This document shows positions 1-9,599 of a stretch of 64,000 nt of DNA, one piece after another. The position numbers and the translations under genes are program-made. Positions within the stretch are counted from its first letter, which is position 1. Each line of letters begins with the position of its first letter. The DNA comes from Phymatolithon calcareum. Its lineage: Eukaryota > Rhodophyta > Florideophyceae > Hapalidiales. The notes below the pieces were generated by a model. That model did no database searches, was not told where the DNA came from, and saw only the letters and a program-made list of their open reading frames with translations. The stretch covers positions 1,922,001-1,986,000 of the forward strand of contig OZ345370.1 of assembly GCA_977006965.1 (NCBI GenBank), in the 5' to 3' direction.

Positions 1-516
1 CGAATATTTCGGGAATTTGATCTCGACATCTGCGAACAAAGCACAATTCATGCTGAGCAAAAAACCCAAGCATACGATTAGAGCTACTCGAATGAGTTTT
101 CCTGTAGAACAATGAGAAATCTCTGAGACTAAAAAAGAATAATACACTTTACAAGAGTGTTCTTCTTTGCCAAGGAAAAACTTCTTTTTCGCGCTCTCTT
201 TTTGTGCGCAGCAAATTCTGAAATCTTCACAACGACCATCGCGAGTATAATTGAAGAGCAACTTATTGATGACTCGAAATATTGAACAGTATCTTAATTT
301 GAAGAACATGTTTGTATCTAGGTGTTGGAGTACAGACACTGTTCGCAACTTCGGGATTTCTTCCATTGCCTAGTTTGTTTGGGGCCTTTCGGGGATAAGG
401 GAATGGAGTTCTCATTATTGAACAACACTTCGCATCAGAGCCGGGGGTTGCAGGTGTTCATAGATCCCAGCACCTTTATTCATTCCTAAACTTATTGCAC
501 GTTAATTGTGGCCTAA
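1..516. other. No gene recognised
   Basis: AT-leaning intergenic sequence. Only short open frames occur, and I see no family motif, RNA gene or clear repeat. Confidence 0.5.
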
Positions 517-780
517 AAAGGTGCTCATCTCAAAAAATGCATCACCAAGGGCTTTGCGGAGGACGCCGATGAGTCTACTATCACGTGGCACACGTATGAG
601 TTTCTTTTAAGACCTTGCAAGGGCTGGAAAGGGGGAGCTCCCGAGTATGTGCCACATAGCTTGAGTATTGCAGTCTTGCCGATACAAAAGCATTGTCAAC
701 CGGCTGAGGGGGTAGACATGCCGATGATCGGCTTCCTCTTGCAACTGATTGCTTCTATGTCATCCCTAGGGATGACATAG
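517..780 (+). pseudogene. Unidentified coding remnant without a proper start
   Basis: An open frame of 87 codons runs from just after the TAA at 514-516 to the TAG at 778-780. It has no ATG until codon 68, so it looks like an internal fragment rather than a gene. The translation is protein-like in composition: an acidic start (GFAEDADES), then aromatic and basic residues (TWHTYEFLLRPCKGWKGG) and a hydrophobic end (IGFLLQLIA). Its last nine codons lie in the palindrome at 755-780, so the stop is supplied by the inverted-repeat structure. I do not recognise the family. It could be a piece of a retroelement, since a short LINE reverse-transcriptase-like scrap (TFAEAD, about 1075-1096) follows downstream. 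Confidence 0.3.
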
Positions 781-885
781 AATATTGATTGCTCTATGTC
801 ATCCCTACTAGGGATGACATAGCAGCTTTAATAGGACACTCGTACGAAATCCTTATTTTCCACTTGTTTCTCAGCCGGTTGACAA
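693..885. repeat. Inverted repeat enclosing two palindromes
   Basis: A perfect 16-bp inverted repeat (TTGTCAACCGGCTGAG at 693-708; its complement at 870-885) bounds about 190 bp. Inside are two palindromes built on the same arm: a perfect 26-bp one at 755-780 (half-site CTATGTCATCCCT) and a 29-bp one at 794-822 (13-bp arms, 3-nt loop). A short direct repeat (GATTGCT) precedes each palindrome. The layout suggests a small foldback or MITE-like element, or a hairpin-forming transcript. No transposase is present and I could not define a target duplication. Confidence 0.75.
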
Positions 886-890
886 GCGTG

Positions 891-1009
891 TTGTGCACCG
901 TACTCTCGGGATGACAATCGCCCTCAGGCCATGATATTCGGACCTCGGCTGCGCCTCGGTTGAATATCATGCCCTCGGGCTCATGTCATCCCTCGCAGCC
1001 GGTGCACAA
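891..1009. repeat. Long imperfect hairpin with the same GGGATGAC arms
   Basis: TTGTGCACCG (891-900) pairs with CGGTGCACAA (1000-1009), GGGATGAC (908-915) with GTCATCCC (985-992), and the GCCATGATATTC region (about 928-939) with GAATATCATG (962-971). The whole 119-nt segment can fold into one long, slightly bulged stem. It starts six bases after the 693-885 inverted repeat and reuses its GTCATCCC word, so the two probably belong to one structure. Confidence 0.7.
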
Positions 1010-1154
1010 CCCCCACTTGTGCATCATCGATTGAGGAGTACTTCAATGATCCTCACCGCGTCCCCGTTTTTGGATACGTTCGCTGAAGCCGATCAGTGCT
1101 TGCCCGTACTGAGGAATCGATCATTTTAGGAGGAATCTGTCACAGGAGGAGATC

Positions 1155-1478
1155 CACTCGGATCGCGATACATAGGATGCTCATAGTAGGTGATCTGTCG
1201 GGCCGTAAGGGAATCGTGTCTCTCGTGTATCTATGCGCTGTTTTTTCGCTTCGCTAGAAGTATATAAGATAAGAGTAAAGGAAGGTGGCCCCGGGGGCTG
1301 TGCCTTTTGTCTACAGTATTGAATCATTGGCCCATTATCGTCTACCGCATGCGACCGTGGAATACGCATGATTAAAGCGCGCGTTTGGTGACAGCGTACT
1401 GTCCGGTACAGTATGTACTCTTGAGGTGGCGGCGATGGATCAACCATTTAATGATTCAGGAGACACCGCATGTTCCTG
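1155..1478 (+). repeat. Dispersed repeat family A, copy 1
   Basis: This stretch is closely similar to 6552-6917 and 7079-7263. Shared blocks include GGATCGCGATAC, GATCTGTCGGGCCGTAAGGG, GTGTCTCTCG and TATGCGCTGTTTTTTCGCTT, followed by a TATA-rich AGTATATAAGATAAGAG. Copies 1 and 2 also share the end (TTCAGGA..CAC.GCA.GTTCCTG). It encodes no convincing protein. It may be a MITE, solo LTR or SINE-like unit; terminal structures were not resolved. Confidence 0.75.
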
Positions 1479-1872
1479 GGGGCTACGGGAAATGACTTTT
1501 ATTGGTTTGATTTTATTCCAGAAGTGGACTTTTTTTAATTCATAATCATCCTTTTCTGCAACTGTAAACAAAGACTCCGACCCGCGCATTCTGAGCGGAG
1601 CCTAATTTTTGAAGTTAATTTTGGGACTACTAGCGTCAGGAAGACTCAAAAATCGTCGGACCAATAAAACACCAGCATAATAACTGTATCATAGCCCTCC
1701 GTGGTGCGACGGTGCCATGTCACCTCAGATTTTCGATGAACTACCGGTTATAGACCTGGATTTGCTGCACTGCAGAAGCCACTGTTCGTTTCACCCACCG
1801 AATCGTGCTGGAACGAACCAATCCACGAAAACCGGCAAAATTCGGAGTCCCACTCGATTGCTTTCTACAGCG
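1479..1872. other. No independent feature
   Basis: An upstream ATG at 1717 is in frame with the next gene, but ATG 1873 has better context. The rest is AT-rich and shows nothing recognisable. Confidence 0.5.
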
Positions 1873-2870
1873 ATGGCCCCCAGGAGGATGACAGCAGAGC
1901 AGGTGGCGGCCACTAACGTTCTCAGAGACATGTTTGTCAAGGGCACCCTCACGGGTGAGGAAAAATCGGCTAATGTCCGAAAGGAAAACATTTCCACATT
2001 CAAGTGCTTTGACACCCCGAAATTTCTGAAGCTTTTCACGGAGCTTAAGAAAGAGTTTGGTCTTCCGAAGCGAGGTAAATTTCGGCACAAACGTTCCAAA
2101 GCGGGTCAGAAGCGTATTGGAATACTAATGAATTTGATTTGGATTTTTGATATCAACATTGCGATTTAAACACAGGCTCTGTGGTAAGCACGAGAGGCGT
2201 TGATCTCGTTCCGAAATGCTCAGACGCTCTGTACGCGATCCTAGGAAATGACGCACCCGGACCAAAGGCGGATATGTAAATCGGCGAAGATGGATCTGCC
2301 AGTGAACTGCTTCTTGGCCGTATGGATTTCATGCCGCTTCATGTTATTGCTCCGTCCACTTGCAATATAACGCTGAAGTCGAAGCTATCCGTCTGCGTTG
2401 TACTCCCATCTGGTGTATTTCCTCGGCACGTTAAGGTGGACGTTGAAGATAATCTTCTTACGGTGAAAATTGCGTGGCCGAATGCGCTATCCAATCCTAA
2501 TATAATGCACCGGGAATGGTTTCTAAATCCAAACCCTGACATCGTCTCCTCGGCTATCCACAAAAAGCTTGCCTTCGAGATGGCATTGAAGCAGCTGCGT
2601 CAGAAGCGTTCTGACATTCTCGAATCGACAGCAACAATTCGTTTTCCCTCTCCGGTTAAGGCAAGCTCCTTGAAAGAGTCATACCTTGGTTTCAAAGATG
2701 AATCGGACACTGAAACTGTTCCCTGTAATGAGCAGCTACTATACATCGACATGGACGTCGAAGAGGAGGACTATGACGACAGCCCACAGAAGAAGGCAAT
2801 TATCAACGTTCAGCGGTCTCGTCCGCGTGCCTCTGAAAATATTACTAACGATCGTGCAAGCACAAACTAG
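1873..2870 (+). pseudogene. Spliced two-domain gene of unknown function, with an in-frame stop
   Basis: Exon 1 (ATG 1873, context gcgATGG; an in-frame ATG lies at 1717) encodes a short helical, basic module (MTAEQVAATNVLRDMFVKGT ... LTELKKEFG). A 62-nt intron is evident at 2114-2175: GTATTG donor, TACTAAT branch site, ACACAG acceptor. Removing it joins exon 1 in frame to an open frame (SVVSTRGVDLVPKCSDALYA) that reaches TAA at 2277-2279. The same frame then continues to 2870 with a beta-rich module (CVVLPSGVFPRHVKVDVEDN, LLTVKIAWP) and an acidic tail. The continuity says this is one gene with a nonsense mutation. Alternatively, a 27-nt segment at 2276-2302 starts GTAAAT, ends CCAG, keeps the frame and removes the stop; an intron that short would be exceptional. 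I recall similar two-module hypothetical proteins from stramenopiles, but cannot name a family. Confidence 0.55.
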
Positions 2871-4971
2871 ACACTTCTAATAGCAGCTCGTTTTATTTCC
2901 AGGCAGTATCTTACAAAATGCCAACATCGTGATCGTTAGTACCAAGCTTAGGCAGTTATAAACTTCATTTTAATTCTTTCATTTTAATGTTTTATCTTTT
3001 ATTCTTTTCCTTTCGCATACGTTGGGATACGACTACAATTAGATACCTTAGTTTCATAAAGCGACAATGTTTTATAACTGTGATTACGCATTCTCCCACG
3101 TGCAATGAGGAAATGTGGCCCGTGGTCGTAATGCAAAGACTTCTACATTTTACACCCAAGACAAATATACTGCACCAAGAATTTTACGACAAATTCTGAG
3201 CATAAAGATCTTCTAGATATATTTTCAAAAGCCTCTCTAGTGTTTCTTGGCCCTCGCCATTTTGTTTTCAGACTCAATGTAGATTAAACCCTGTCCCCAG
3301 CCCGTCCTTCAATCAATACTAAAAACATTGGCGGTGATCCTTCTGAAAATTGAATTCACTTAGTACGTCCTTCTGGAAGAAGCTAGGTTTTTCTGATGCG
3401 TGAAATAAACCAAGAGGAACCCTAGCGTTCCCCTCTGGAGTGTGAGGCCAAATATAGGTTTTTATTTCATGAAACCATTCAAAAATCTCGATTTAGACAA
3501 GAAAAATACATATGTATACCAACTGGAGGGAAAGTTCAGATTCTTCACCATTTCAGGCAATATTTGAAAATTTTTGACGCTGAAAGCTGTGGTAAACCGT
3601 TTCAAAAGAACAACTAGGTGTCACTGGGCAATATATAGTTCATTTTGATATTCGATTTAATCGAAAATACGCCGTCTCACTGACAAAAGATTAAAGATTT
3701 GAAAGTCGGTGTTTACCGAGTTTCGAATGATCGGTTTTCGAAAACCGATCGAACCTAATTTTTCGATCTTCTCCTTCCCGTATCTTCTATCATCGTAGGC
3801 ATCAGAGCTTCTACTTCAGTTCATGGAAAGCAAATGCACTTAACAAACTATTTATGTGTAAAAAACGTGCAGAAGTCTGATCGAACGTTTTAAAAAATAA
3901 AAGATAAAATCTGATTTTCGAGGAAACCACCGGTTTTCTGATTTTTTGGCGATCGTTTTCTCCTCAAAATGAAGACCTGAAGTAATATGGATACATAGAA
4001 TGGATTCTTGTCTGCAACCTTGATGGGATGATAAGGTTTTTTTCAACAACGCTTGACGACCTGCAGTATCACAGCCCTCTGAGTGAACGGAGCAACACAC
4101 ATATTTAGAAAAGCGATCGCGCGACTTTCGAATATGCAATAATGGTTCAAATGGAAGATTGTAACTTAAAATTAAAAATCAGGCATATGGCTGAATTCTC
4201 TACATGTTATCATTGGCCTACACTGTCTTACACATCGAGATCATTGAAGGGCAAAAAATCCTGTTATTCGTTCTTCTAGAATCTGCTGCGTCAGGAATGG
4301 TTTTTTGTAAATCATACCTTTCCCGCAGCATGGTTTTCAATAAAGAAAAGTCTTTAGAATATTGTCAATAACGAAGTAGGCTGTTGCTCTCTACAAAAAT
4401 CTATGAGAAATTGGTCTGATACTTGTTTACATGCAGTTGTTTCGAAAACACTTCTACCAAGCGAACAAAACATTTGTCCGGTAGGAAGCTATAGATGATT
4501 AGCTGGCATGATTTAATAGTTCTGACTCCCATATCAATGGAAAGCGTACAGAAAAGCTGCATCTGAGAGCCATGAGAGCTATGATCATAATTTGCAATCT
4601 ACTGCAGGATGATATATTATTTTCCACGCCCAATTTTGTACATAACGAAGTGACAGCCAGCAGGGTTTACATTAAGATGTATCATCTGGATTAACGGACA
4701 TAAAGTCCCCAATATGTAACATTGTTATATATAGTAGAGCAGTGGTAGTACTCACTGGGTTACACAAAAAAACGTTGTACACCTAGAAAGAGACTTTCTC
4801 AGATATCTTAAAACGAACATCTTAAGGCTCGAATAGCCTTTCTACGAATAAACACATTTAACAAGAATACACTTGAAAAAAATATAATCTTCTCAGATAA
4901 GAACCTAAAACCAAACGAAATATTTGCAGAAGTTCTTGCGTATGTGAAGAAAATCTCCCACGTGGAGAAAG
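2871..4971. other. Long AT-rich intergenic region
   Basis: About 2.1 kb with only scattered short open frames, none with family motifs or coding-like composition. The one notable element is the palindrome at 3729-3750, listed separately. Confidence 0.5.
3729..3750. repeat. Perfect 22-bp palindrome
   Basis: The half-site GATCGGTTTTC is followed directly by its complement. TTCGA words flank it on both sides (3722-3726 and 3762-3766). It could be a recombination or transposon end relic, or a protein-binding site; nothing around it decides. Confidence 0.7.
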
Positions 4972-5223
4972 ATGAACAAAGAACTCGTATTGAAAAAGCT
5001 ACACAAAGACACTGTTTCTCTTACTGAGCATAAGATTAGGGAGATCACACCTTTCATGTTTTTGCACAATATTCGCACCAAATTACGGGACGACCGATAT
5101 TGTTTTCATGACATAGATTTGAGGTCATATGCAGTGTTTTACGACAAACAAATTAAAATCTTGGGAAACGGTCTGCAATTCAATCTATTCTATGCTTTGC
5201 ACAGGTTACCTCAGATTTTATAA
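4972..5223 (+). CDS. Small hypothetical protein, doubtful
   Basis: An 83-codon ATG-initiated frame, rich in Lys, Leu and Tyr, with no motif or membrane segment I recognise. It ends nine bases before the stop codon of the minus-strand transposase gene, so it could be an accessory ORF of the same transposon or chance. AT-rich surroundings make chance frames of this length fairly likely. Confidence 0.2.
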   Translation: MNKELVLKKLHKDTVSLTEHKIREITPFMFLHNIRTKLRDDRYCFHDIDLRSYAVFYDKQIKILGNGLQFNLFYALHRLPQIL

Positions 5224-5231
5224 AATAAGAG

Positions 5232-6157
5232 CTAAAGAGAAAATAATGGCTCTCCATTTTCAATAGATAGTTGAGTGAGATTCGCTACAGCAAGAAAGCA
5301 AACAGAGTGTCTGTGAAGGCAGTGTCGGAAACGATGGCTCAAAACAAAAAATTGCTTCAGCCGCCTGTTTGCTGTTTCATGCCTTGCGCGTACGTTAGAT
5401 ATAAACCTTTCATCTTCTGTTTCAATTATACCGTCTCGAACACATGATTCGTCTTGATAGCCTTTGTCCGCGACTACACATTCATTTTCCAACAGTCTTA
5501 CTTTCATCCGGGATCTAAAAATATTGACGTCTGGATTCGAACCGCACGCAAAGGGTCCAAAAACCCAGACTATATCTCCAGTCTCAATCGAAATACCAAC
5601 CTCATAGCGAACTCCAGGTCCATGGCTCTTATGGGAATACCATTCTAGACTAAACGGCGACGGTTCTCGAATTGTACAGTCTGTGCCATCAACAGACACA
5701 AAACAGACCTTTTCTGAGTGCTCAACTTTGTATTGTTTTCCTGAAAGCCGGTTACTCCAAACAATCTGAAAAGGGCAATTCGCTCCAGTTAGTGCCACAG
5801 CCGAGTAAAGGTAGAATGAATAGATGAGAAATGAGAAATTACCACTTGGAGCTCTGAAATTAGCACGACAAATATCCAAGCCCATTTTCGGAATGTCTTC
5901 TCGTCGACCTTGCAGATCGCGCAGTGGACAGATTCACTACCGTACACTTTCAAGAATAGCAATGCCCAGAGAAGATGATTCGGTGCTGAGTATGCGGGAA
6001 CGCGCGGTGCAACTTTGTTCCACGTTTCCGTGGCTACATCAACAGAGACTCCGAATAGGGCTCGAAATCGTCGGACTTGCGCAACATTGTACAGGCCGCA
6101 AGCATTTCGTAGCATAGGGCGGGCGTGGTGCTTGATATCGTCTGCAGTGATAGGCAT
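5232..6157 (-). CDS. DDE transposase, IS5/PIF-Harbinger-like, one intron
   Basis: Two open frames are joined by a clear phase-0 intron at 5842-5766 (77 nt: GTAATT donor, ACTAAC branch site, CCCTTTTCAG acceptor), giving an uninterrupted 282-residue protein. Exon 1 (6157-5843, 105 aa) holds the helical N-terminal region (RRFRALFGVS, HLLWALLFLKVYG, DEKTFRKWAWIF). Exon 2 (5765-5232, 177 aa) holds the nuclease: first Asp in VSVDGTDC, the WYSHKSHGPGVRYEVGI block, GPFACGSNPD, second Asp in VVADKGY, and Glu in RHETANRRLKQF. This arrangement is known from a transposase family common in oomycetes, diatoms and other protists (DDE superfamily endonuclease, DDE_Tnp_4-like). All three catalytic acids and the length are preserved, so it looks potentially functional. 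I could not find terminal inverted repeats by eye, so a domesticated gene is not excluded. Confidence 0.88.
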
Positions 6158-6551
6158 GACAACGAGCGCTCCGGAGACGCATGCATACTTCTTTCGCTGG
6201 TCGTGGACACCACTTTATGTGGTGTTTTATTGCTTACACATATGATTCGTCCTCGAAATATTTCTTTTCAACAATTGAGATTTTGTATTTTCTGCAGATT
6301 GGCGGTTTAGAGCTGGGCTTTTGAAAGGAAAAAATTACAAGTTTCCCGTACTTCCCTGATATCACGCAGGTCTCCACTGTATCAATGCAGTAGAGAGCTG
6401 CACTGTATAGTTCCATCCATAAAACAAAAGAGAAAGAATAAAAATTTAAGTCATTTCATCACATCGCTGTTCTTCCCCGCGACTGTACGCCTAGTGTCTA
6501 TTGTACCGAATTGCCTCAATTGAGGCAAGCGGTTACATACAAAGCGTAGGA
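6158..6551. other. Transposase upstream region
   Basis: AT-rich sequence that should contain the promoter and right end of the transposase element; I could not recognise a terminal repeat. A perfect 18-bp palindrome (half-site TTGCCTCAA) lies at 6511-6528, inside sequence that interrupts the start of repeat A copy 2. Confidence 0.5.
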
Positions 6552-6917
6552 GCTCCGATTTTGGTTTCTCTCGTGACTGTACGCTGCGCAGCTCGGATCG
6601 CGATACTTAGGATGCTCATAGTAGATGATCTGTCGGGCCGTAAGGGAATCGTGTCTCTCGCGTATATATGCGCTGTTTTTTCGCTTCGCTAGAAGTATAT
6701 AAGATAAGAGTAACTGAAGGTGGCTCCGGTGGCTGTGCCTTATGCCTACTGAGTCATGAGCCCATTTTTGTCTACCTCAACCAGTAGACTCGGTTTGCAT
6801 CTGAAGCTTGCGACCGGGGAATACGTATTAATAAAGCGCACGTTTGGCGACTGTGCGGTATGACCTTTTCAGGTGGCGGTGATCAAATGGTTCAGGAAAC
6901 ACTGCACGTTCCTGATA
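6552..6917 (+). repeat. Dispersed repeat family A, copy 2
   Basis: The longest of the three copies. It begins with GGTTTCTCTCGTGACTGTAC, shared with copy 3, and runs through the GATCTGTCGGGCCGTAAGGG and TATGCGCTGTTTTTTCGCTT blocks to the ending shared with copy 1 (TTCAGGAAACACTGCACGTTCCTG). Substitutions and small indels relative to copy 1 show these are old copies. Confidence 0.75.
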
Positions 6918-7078
6918 TAGAGGAGACAAGTATAGTTCCATCCATAAGACAAAGAGGAAGATCGAAAATTTAAGACATTTCATCACGCAAGCACGCAGGT
7001 CTCACATACTGCAATGATGATGGGCGGTGATGGTGTCTCACCCTCTGTTTACTTGGCTGTTCTTGTCCAGACTGTACG

Positions 7079-7263
7079 CCTCGGATTTCGGTTTCTCTCG
7101 TGACTGTACGCCCGCAACTCGGATCGCGATCCTCACGATGCCCATAGTAAGTGATCTGCCGGGCCTTAGGGGAATCGTGTCTCTCGTGTATCTATGCGCT
7201 GTTTTTTCGCTTCGCTGGTAGTATTTAAGATAGTTAGTTCGTTCGTCTGAGTAAAGGAAGGTG
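7079..7263 (+). repeat. Dispersed repeat family A, copy 3 (partial)
   Basis: Shares GGTTTCTCTCGTGACTGTAC and the central TATGCGCTGTTTTTTCGCTT block with copies 1 and 2, then diverges after AGTAAAGGAAGG. It lies about 160 bp after copy 2, so the pair forms a short direct-repeat cluster. Confidence 0.7.
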
Positions 7264-7366
7264 GGAGATCTTCGAATTTTGCCTCGACTGCTCGGATGGC
7301 GCACGCTCAAGCTCGCCTTCACGTCCATGCGACCATGCGGAATTGAAATTCTCCCACCCCTTCTTG

Positions 7367-7770
7367 ACCGCAACCGTTTCGCCGCACAAGCCAGTGCGAT
7401 GACAACCGCGCTCAAGGTCCCCTTTCCCCTTTTCGTGCATCTGTCTCAAGGTTGACGGTCTAGCCAGGGCCGTCGCCAGATGGTGACGCCGACATCTTCA
7501 TGCTTATTTTATCTGTTTGTCTTCTTCGGGATTGTATGTTCCTAACCGCAACCGTTTCGCCGCACAAGCCAGTGTGGTAACAATCGCGCTCAAGGTCCCT
7601 TTCCCTCTTTTCGTGCGTCTCTCTCAAGGTTGACGGCCCAGCCAAGGTCGCCGCCGGAGGACGACGCCGACATCTTCATGCTTATTTTATCTGTTTGTCT
7701 TGGGGGTTTTGTTTGCTTGTCTCTCTTTCCTCCGTTTTTTATGCTCTCTCCGTCCCTTTGTCTCCTGGTC
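7367..7770 (+). repeat. Repeat family B: two tandem copies plus pyrimidine-rich tail
   Basis: The units at 7367-7523 and 7545-7701 are direct repeats with a 178-bp period (shared starts ACCGCAACCGTTTCGCCGCA; shared ends ATCTTCATGCTTATTTTATC and GTTTGTCTT). A TCTCTTTCCTCC-type pyrimidine-rich tail follows to about 7770. Related copies lie at 26007-26175 (+) and 56285-56555 (-), each with the same pyrimidine-rich end. No protein is encoded. A retroelement 3' end or LTR is plausible. Confidence 0.7.
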
Positions 7771-8804
7771 TTTTCTGACCGTTGACTCAATAATTGGCGT
7801 AGTGCAGAACAAGAGCCATACGTCTTCGTTGCCCAAGACAAGCCACACTGGTAGGGAAAAAACAACTCTATAGACGATAGCCACTGCACCATCAACTCAT
7901 TTGTTCGCGATGCGAATTCAAACGCCAATATCGCCCTTTCTAGAACCTTAGCAACTGTACGGGCTACCCCGTTCGCTGAATCTCCAGCTAGAGCGATTAC
8001 AATTTTCTTTTATTGACAATAAAAGCAAAGACGATGAGAAAACCAAAGAAGACCATATCGCCCATCATTGTAAATAGCAGAATACGTGCTCCAGCCTGGA
8101 AGGGACTTGAGAGCATGCGGAAAGGATACTATTCCGCATCAAGGGCGCACAGAGGACCACAGATGACAGCTTGAGTCTCAATACAGGGCAGAAAAGTTGA
8201 AGCCTCACCGGGCGGGGACTTGAGAAGCAGCAGAGCATGGATAGTTTCGGAGGGCCTTGCCTCTATAGAGAACGAAAGGCAGTGATGCAATTGAAGCTAC
8301 AATCTGAGATATCCCAAACATCCAATGTGGGTTTAATATTCGGTGAATTGTGACTTTTAAAAACACCGCCACGCAGGCAAGGAAATGTTGAGGCTGCACT
8401 ACGGCAGAGTGAGCGGCTCTGGCAGATCGACCCTGCGTGAAACCCGTCCTCTATCCGTTCCGAAAATCCTACTGACCTGTATCACGCTTCTTGAATCGAT
8501 GCTGATATATCATTACCTCCGTCGTGCAAAATCAGTAATGTTTTTGCCATTCTGATGTGGACCCATGGGTCCAATGCGCTAGATTTTCAAAACTGTTTTG
8601 TATATTTTCAAGCAATACTTTAGCGCTATGATATTTTGCTGGCAACATGATTATATCACTTCTGTTCTGATGGATATCATCGTCAAGATCAAACTGTTTA
8701 TGAACAAATATTCGAACCTACAACTTTTTGCAGAGCCGCTAGGTCCAGCCTGAGGACAGAGTCGCATCTCTAACTCGCAACTCCCGATCATCTCCCTTTC
8801 CAGA
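7771..8804. other. Intergenic; frataxin upstream region
   Basis: About 1 kb without a recognisable gene. Short frames are present on both strands but none has a motif. The last 100-200 bp should hold the frataxin promoter; no obvious TATA box close to the start was identified. Confidence 0.4.
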
Positions 8805-9371
8805 ATGCTTCGCGCAGCGACACGGCGTTGCGCAAACGCAGCCGTACTAGCGGCATCCACATCAGCGGCATCCACGCATATGGCACGGTTGGCGCGTGCG
8901 ATGAGCGCACGACAACAATTTCCCTGGCGTCACGTGAACAAGCCCGCATCTGCCTGCAGCACTGCGACAGCCGAGGCAGCCGCAGGTCCAACCTGGGCAG
9001 AACACGAATTCACAGCAGTGGCGGAATCCACGCTGGAGTGCATCTCGGAGGCCGTTGCCGAGCGAGTCTACTCGTCCGGGGACGACAGCTCTGATGTCGA
9101 TCTTTCACAGGGAGTGCTCACCGCCTCGCTTGCGTCCCACGGCGTATATGTTATCAACACTCAGACTCCTAATCGACAGATCTGGCTCAGCTCGCCAGTT
9201 TCTGGCCCCTGGCGGTATGCCTGGCACCCGCGAGCTCGTGTTTGGCGCTCGACGCGTGACGGGCACACTCTCTCTGACCTCCTCGTCACAGAGCTTCGCG
9301 AGGTCTTTGGCGAGAAGTTTTCCATCGATTTTGGCGCTCTTGAGCGCACCCTTGATGAACTTCCCGGATGA
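8805..9371 (+). CDS. FXN: Frataxin, mitochondrial iron-sulfur assembly factor
   Basis: A 188-residue intron-free protein. Residues 1-65 or so are Ala/Arg/Ser-rich and nearly free of acidic residues (MLRAATRRCANAAVLAAS), typical of a mitochondrial presequence. The remainder is the CyaY/frataxin domain: an acidic first helix (EHEFTAVAESTLECISEAVAE), then SDVDLSQGVLTASLASHG, then VINTQTPNRQIWLSSPVSGP, WRYAW, and a C-terminal helix region (LSDLLVTELREVFGE). The N-R-Q-I-W-L-S-S-P-x-S-G-P signature is diagnostic. Frataxin binds the NFS1-ISD11-ISCU complex in the matrix and speeds sulfur transfer for Fe-S cluster synthesis. High GC and domain completeness indicate a live host gene. It is convergent with the TBC gene, with about 230 bp between stop codons. 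Confidence 0.95.
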   Translation: MLRAATRRCANAAVLAASTSAASTHMARLARAMSARQQFPWRHVNKPASACSTATAEAAAGPTWAEHEFTAVAESTLECISEAVAERVYSSGDDSSDVDLSQGVLTASLASHGVYVINTQTPNRQIWLSSPVSGPWRYAWHPRARVWRSTRDGHTLSDLLVTELREVFGEKFSIDFGALERTLDELPG

Positions 9372-9599
9372 GTGCTCTAGGCGTGCTGGAATTCAAACTA
9401 CGTGCAACCACGGCAGCCTTTTCGACTGTTACGTCGGATCTTTTTATATTCTCGCATGTGCCTGGAACATATGGGTAACTGGGCTAAGCTTTTCGGTTTT
9501 GCAGTGCAATGAGGTGAGCGTGAGGCTGAGAAAATGTTGTTATGCTGTACTGTACGGTTCTAAACATGGGCATCGATCCTGTCGTCGCTGTTGCACAAG

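Noticed and set aside
1072-1110. LINE-like scrap TTGGATACGTTCGCTGAAGC resembling 28232-28252
   Set aside because: The similarity is confined to a few dozen bases; too short to annotate as an element copy.
2276-2302. A certain 27-nt intron
   Set aside because: Borders fit GT-AG and the frame, but the length is far below usual spliceosomal limits and the other introns here are 62-77 nt; kept only as a hypothesis in the findings.
5520-5545. A tRNA-like B box (complement reads GGTTCGAATCC) at 5532-5542
   Set aside because: It lies inside the transposase coding sequence (CGSNPDV), and no cloverleaf can be drawn around it.
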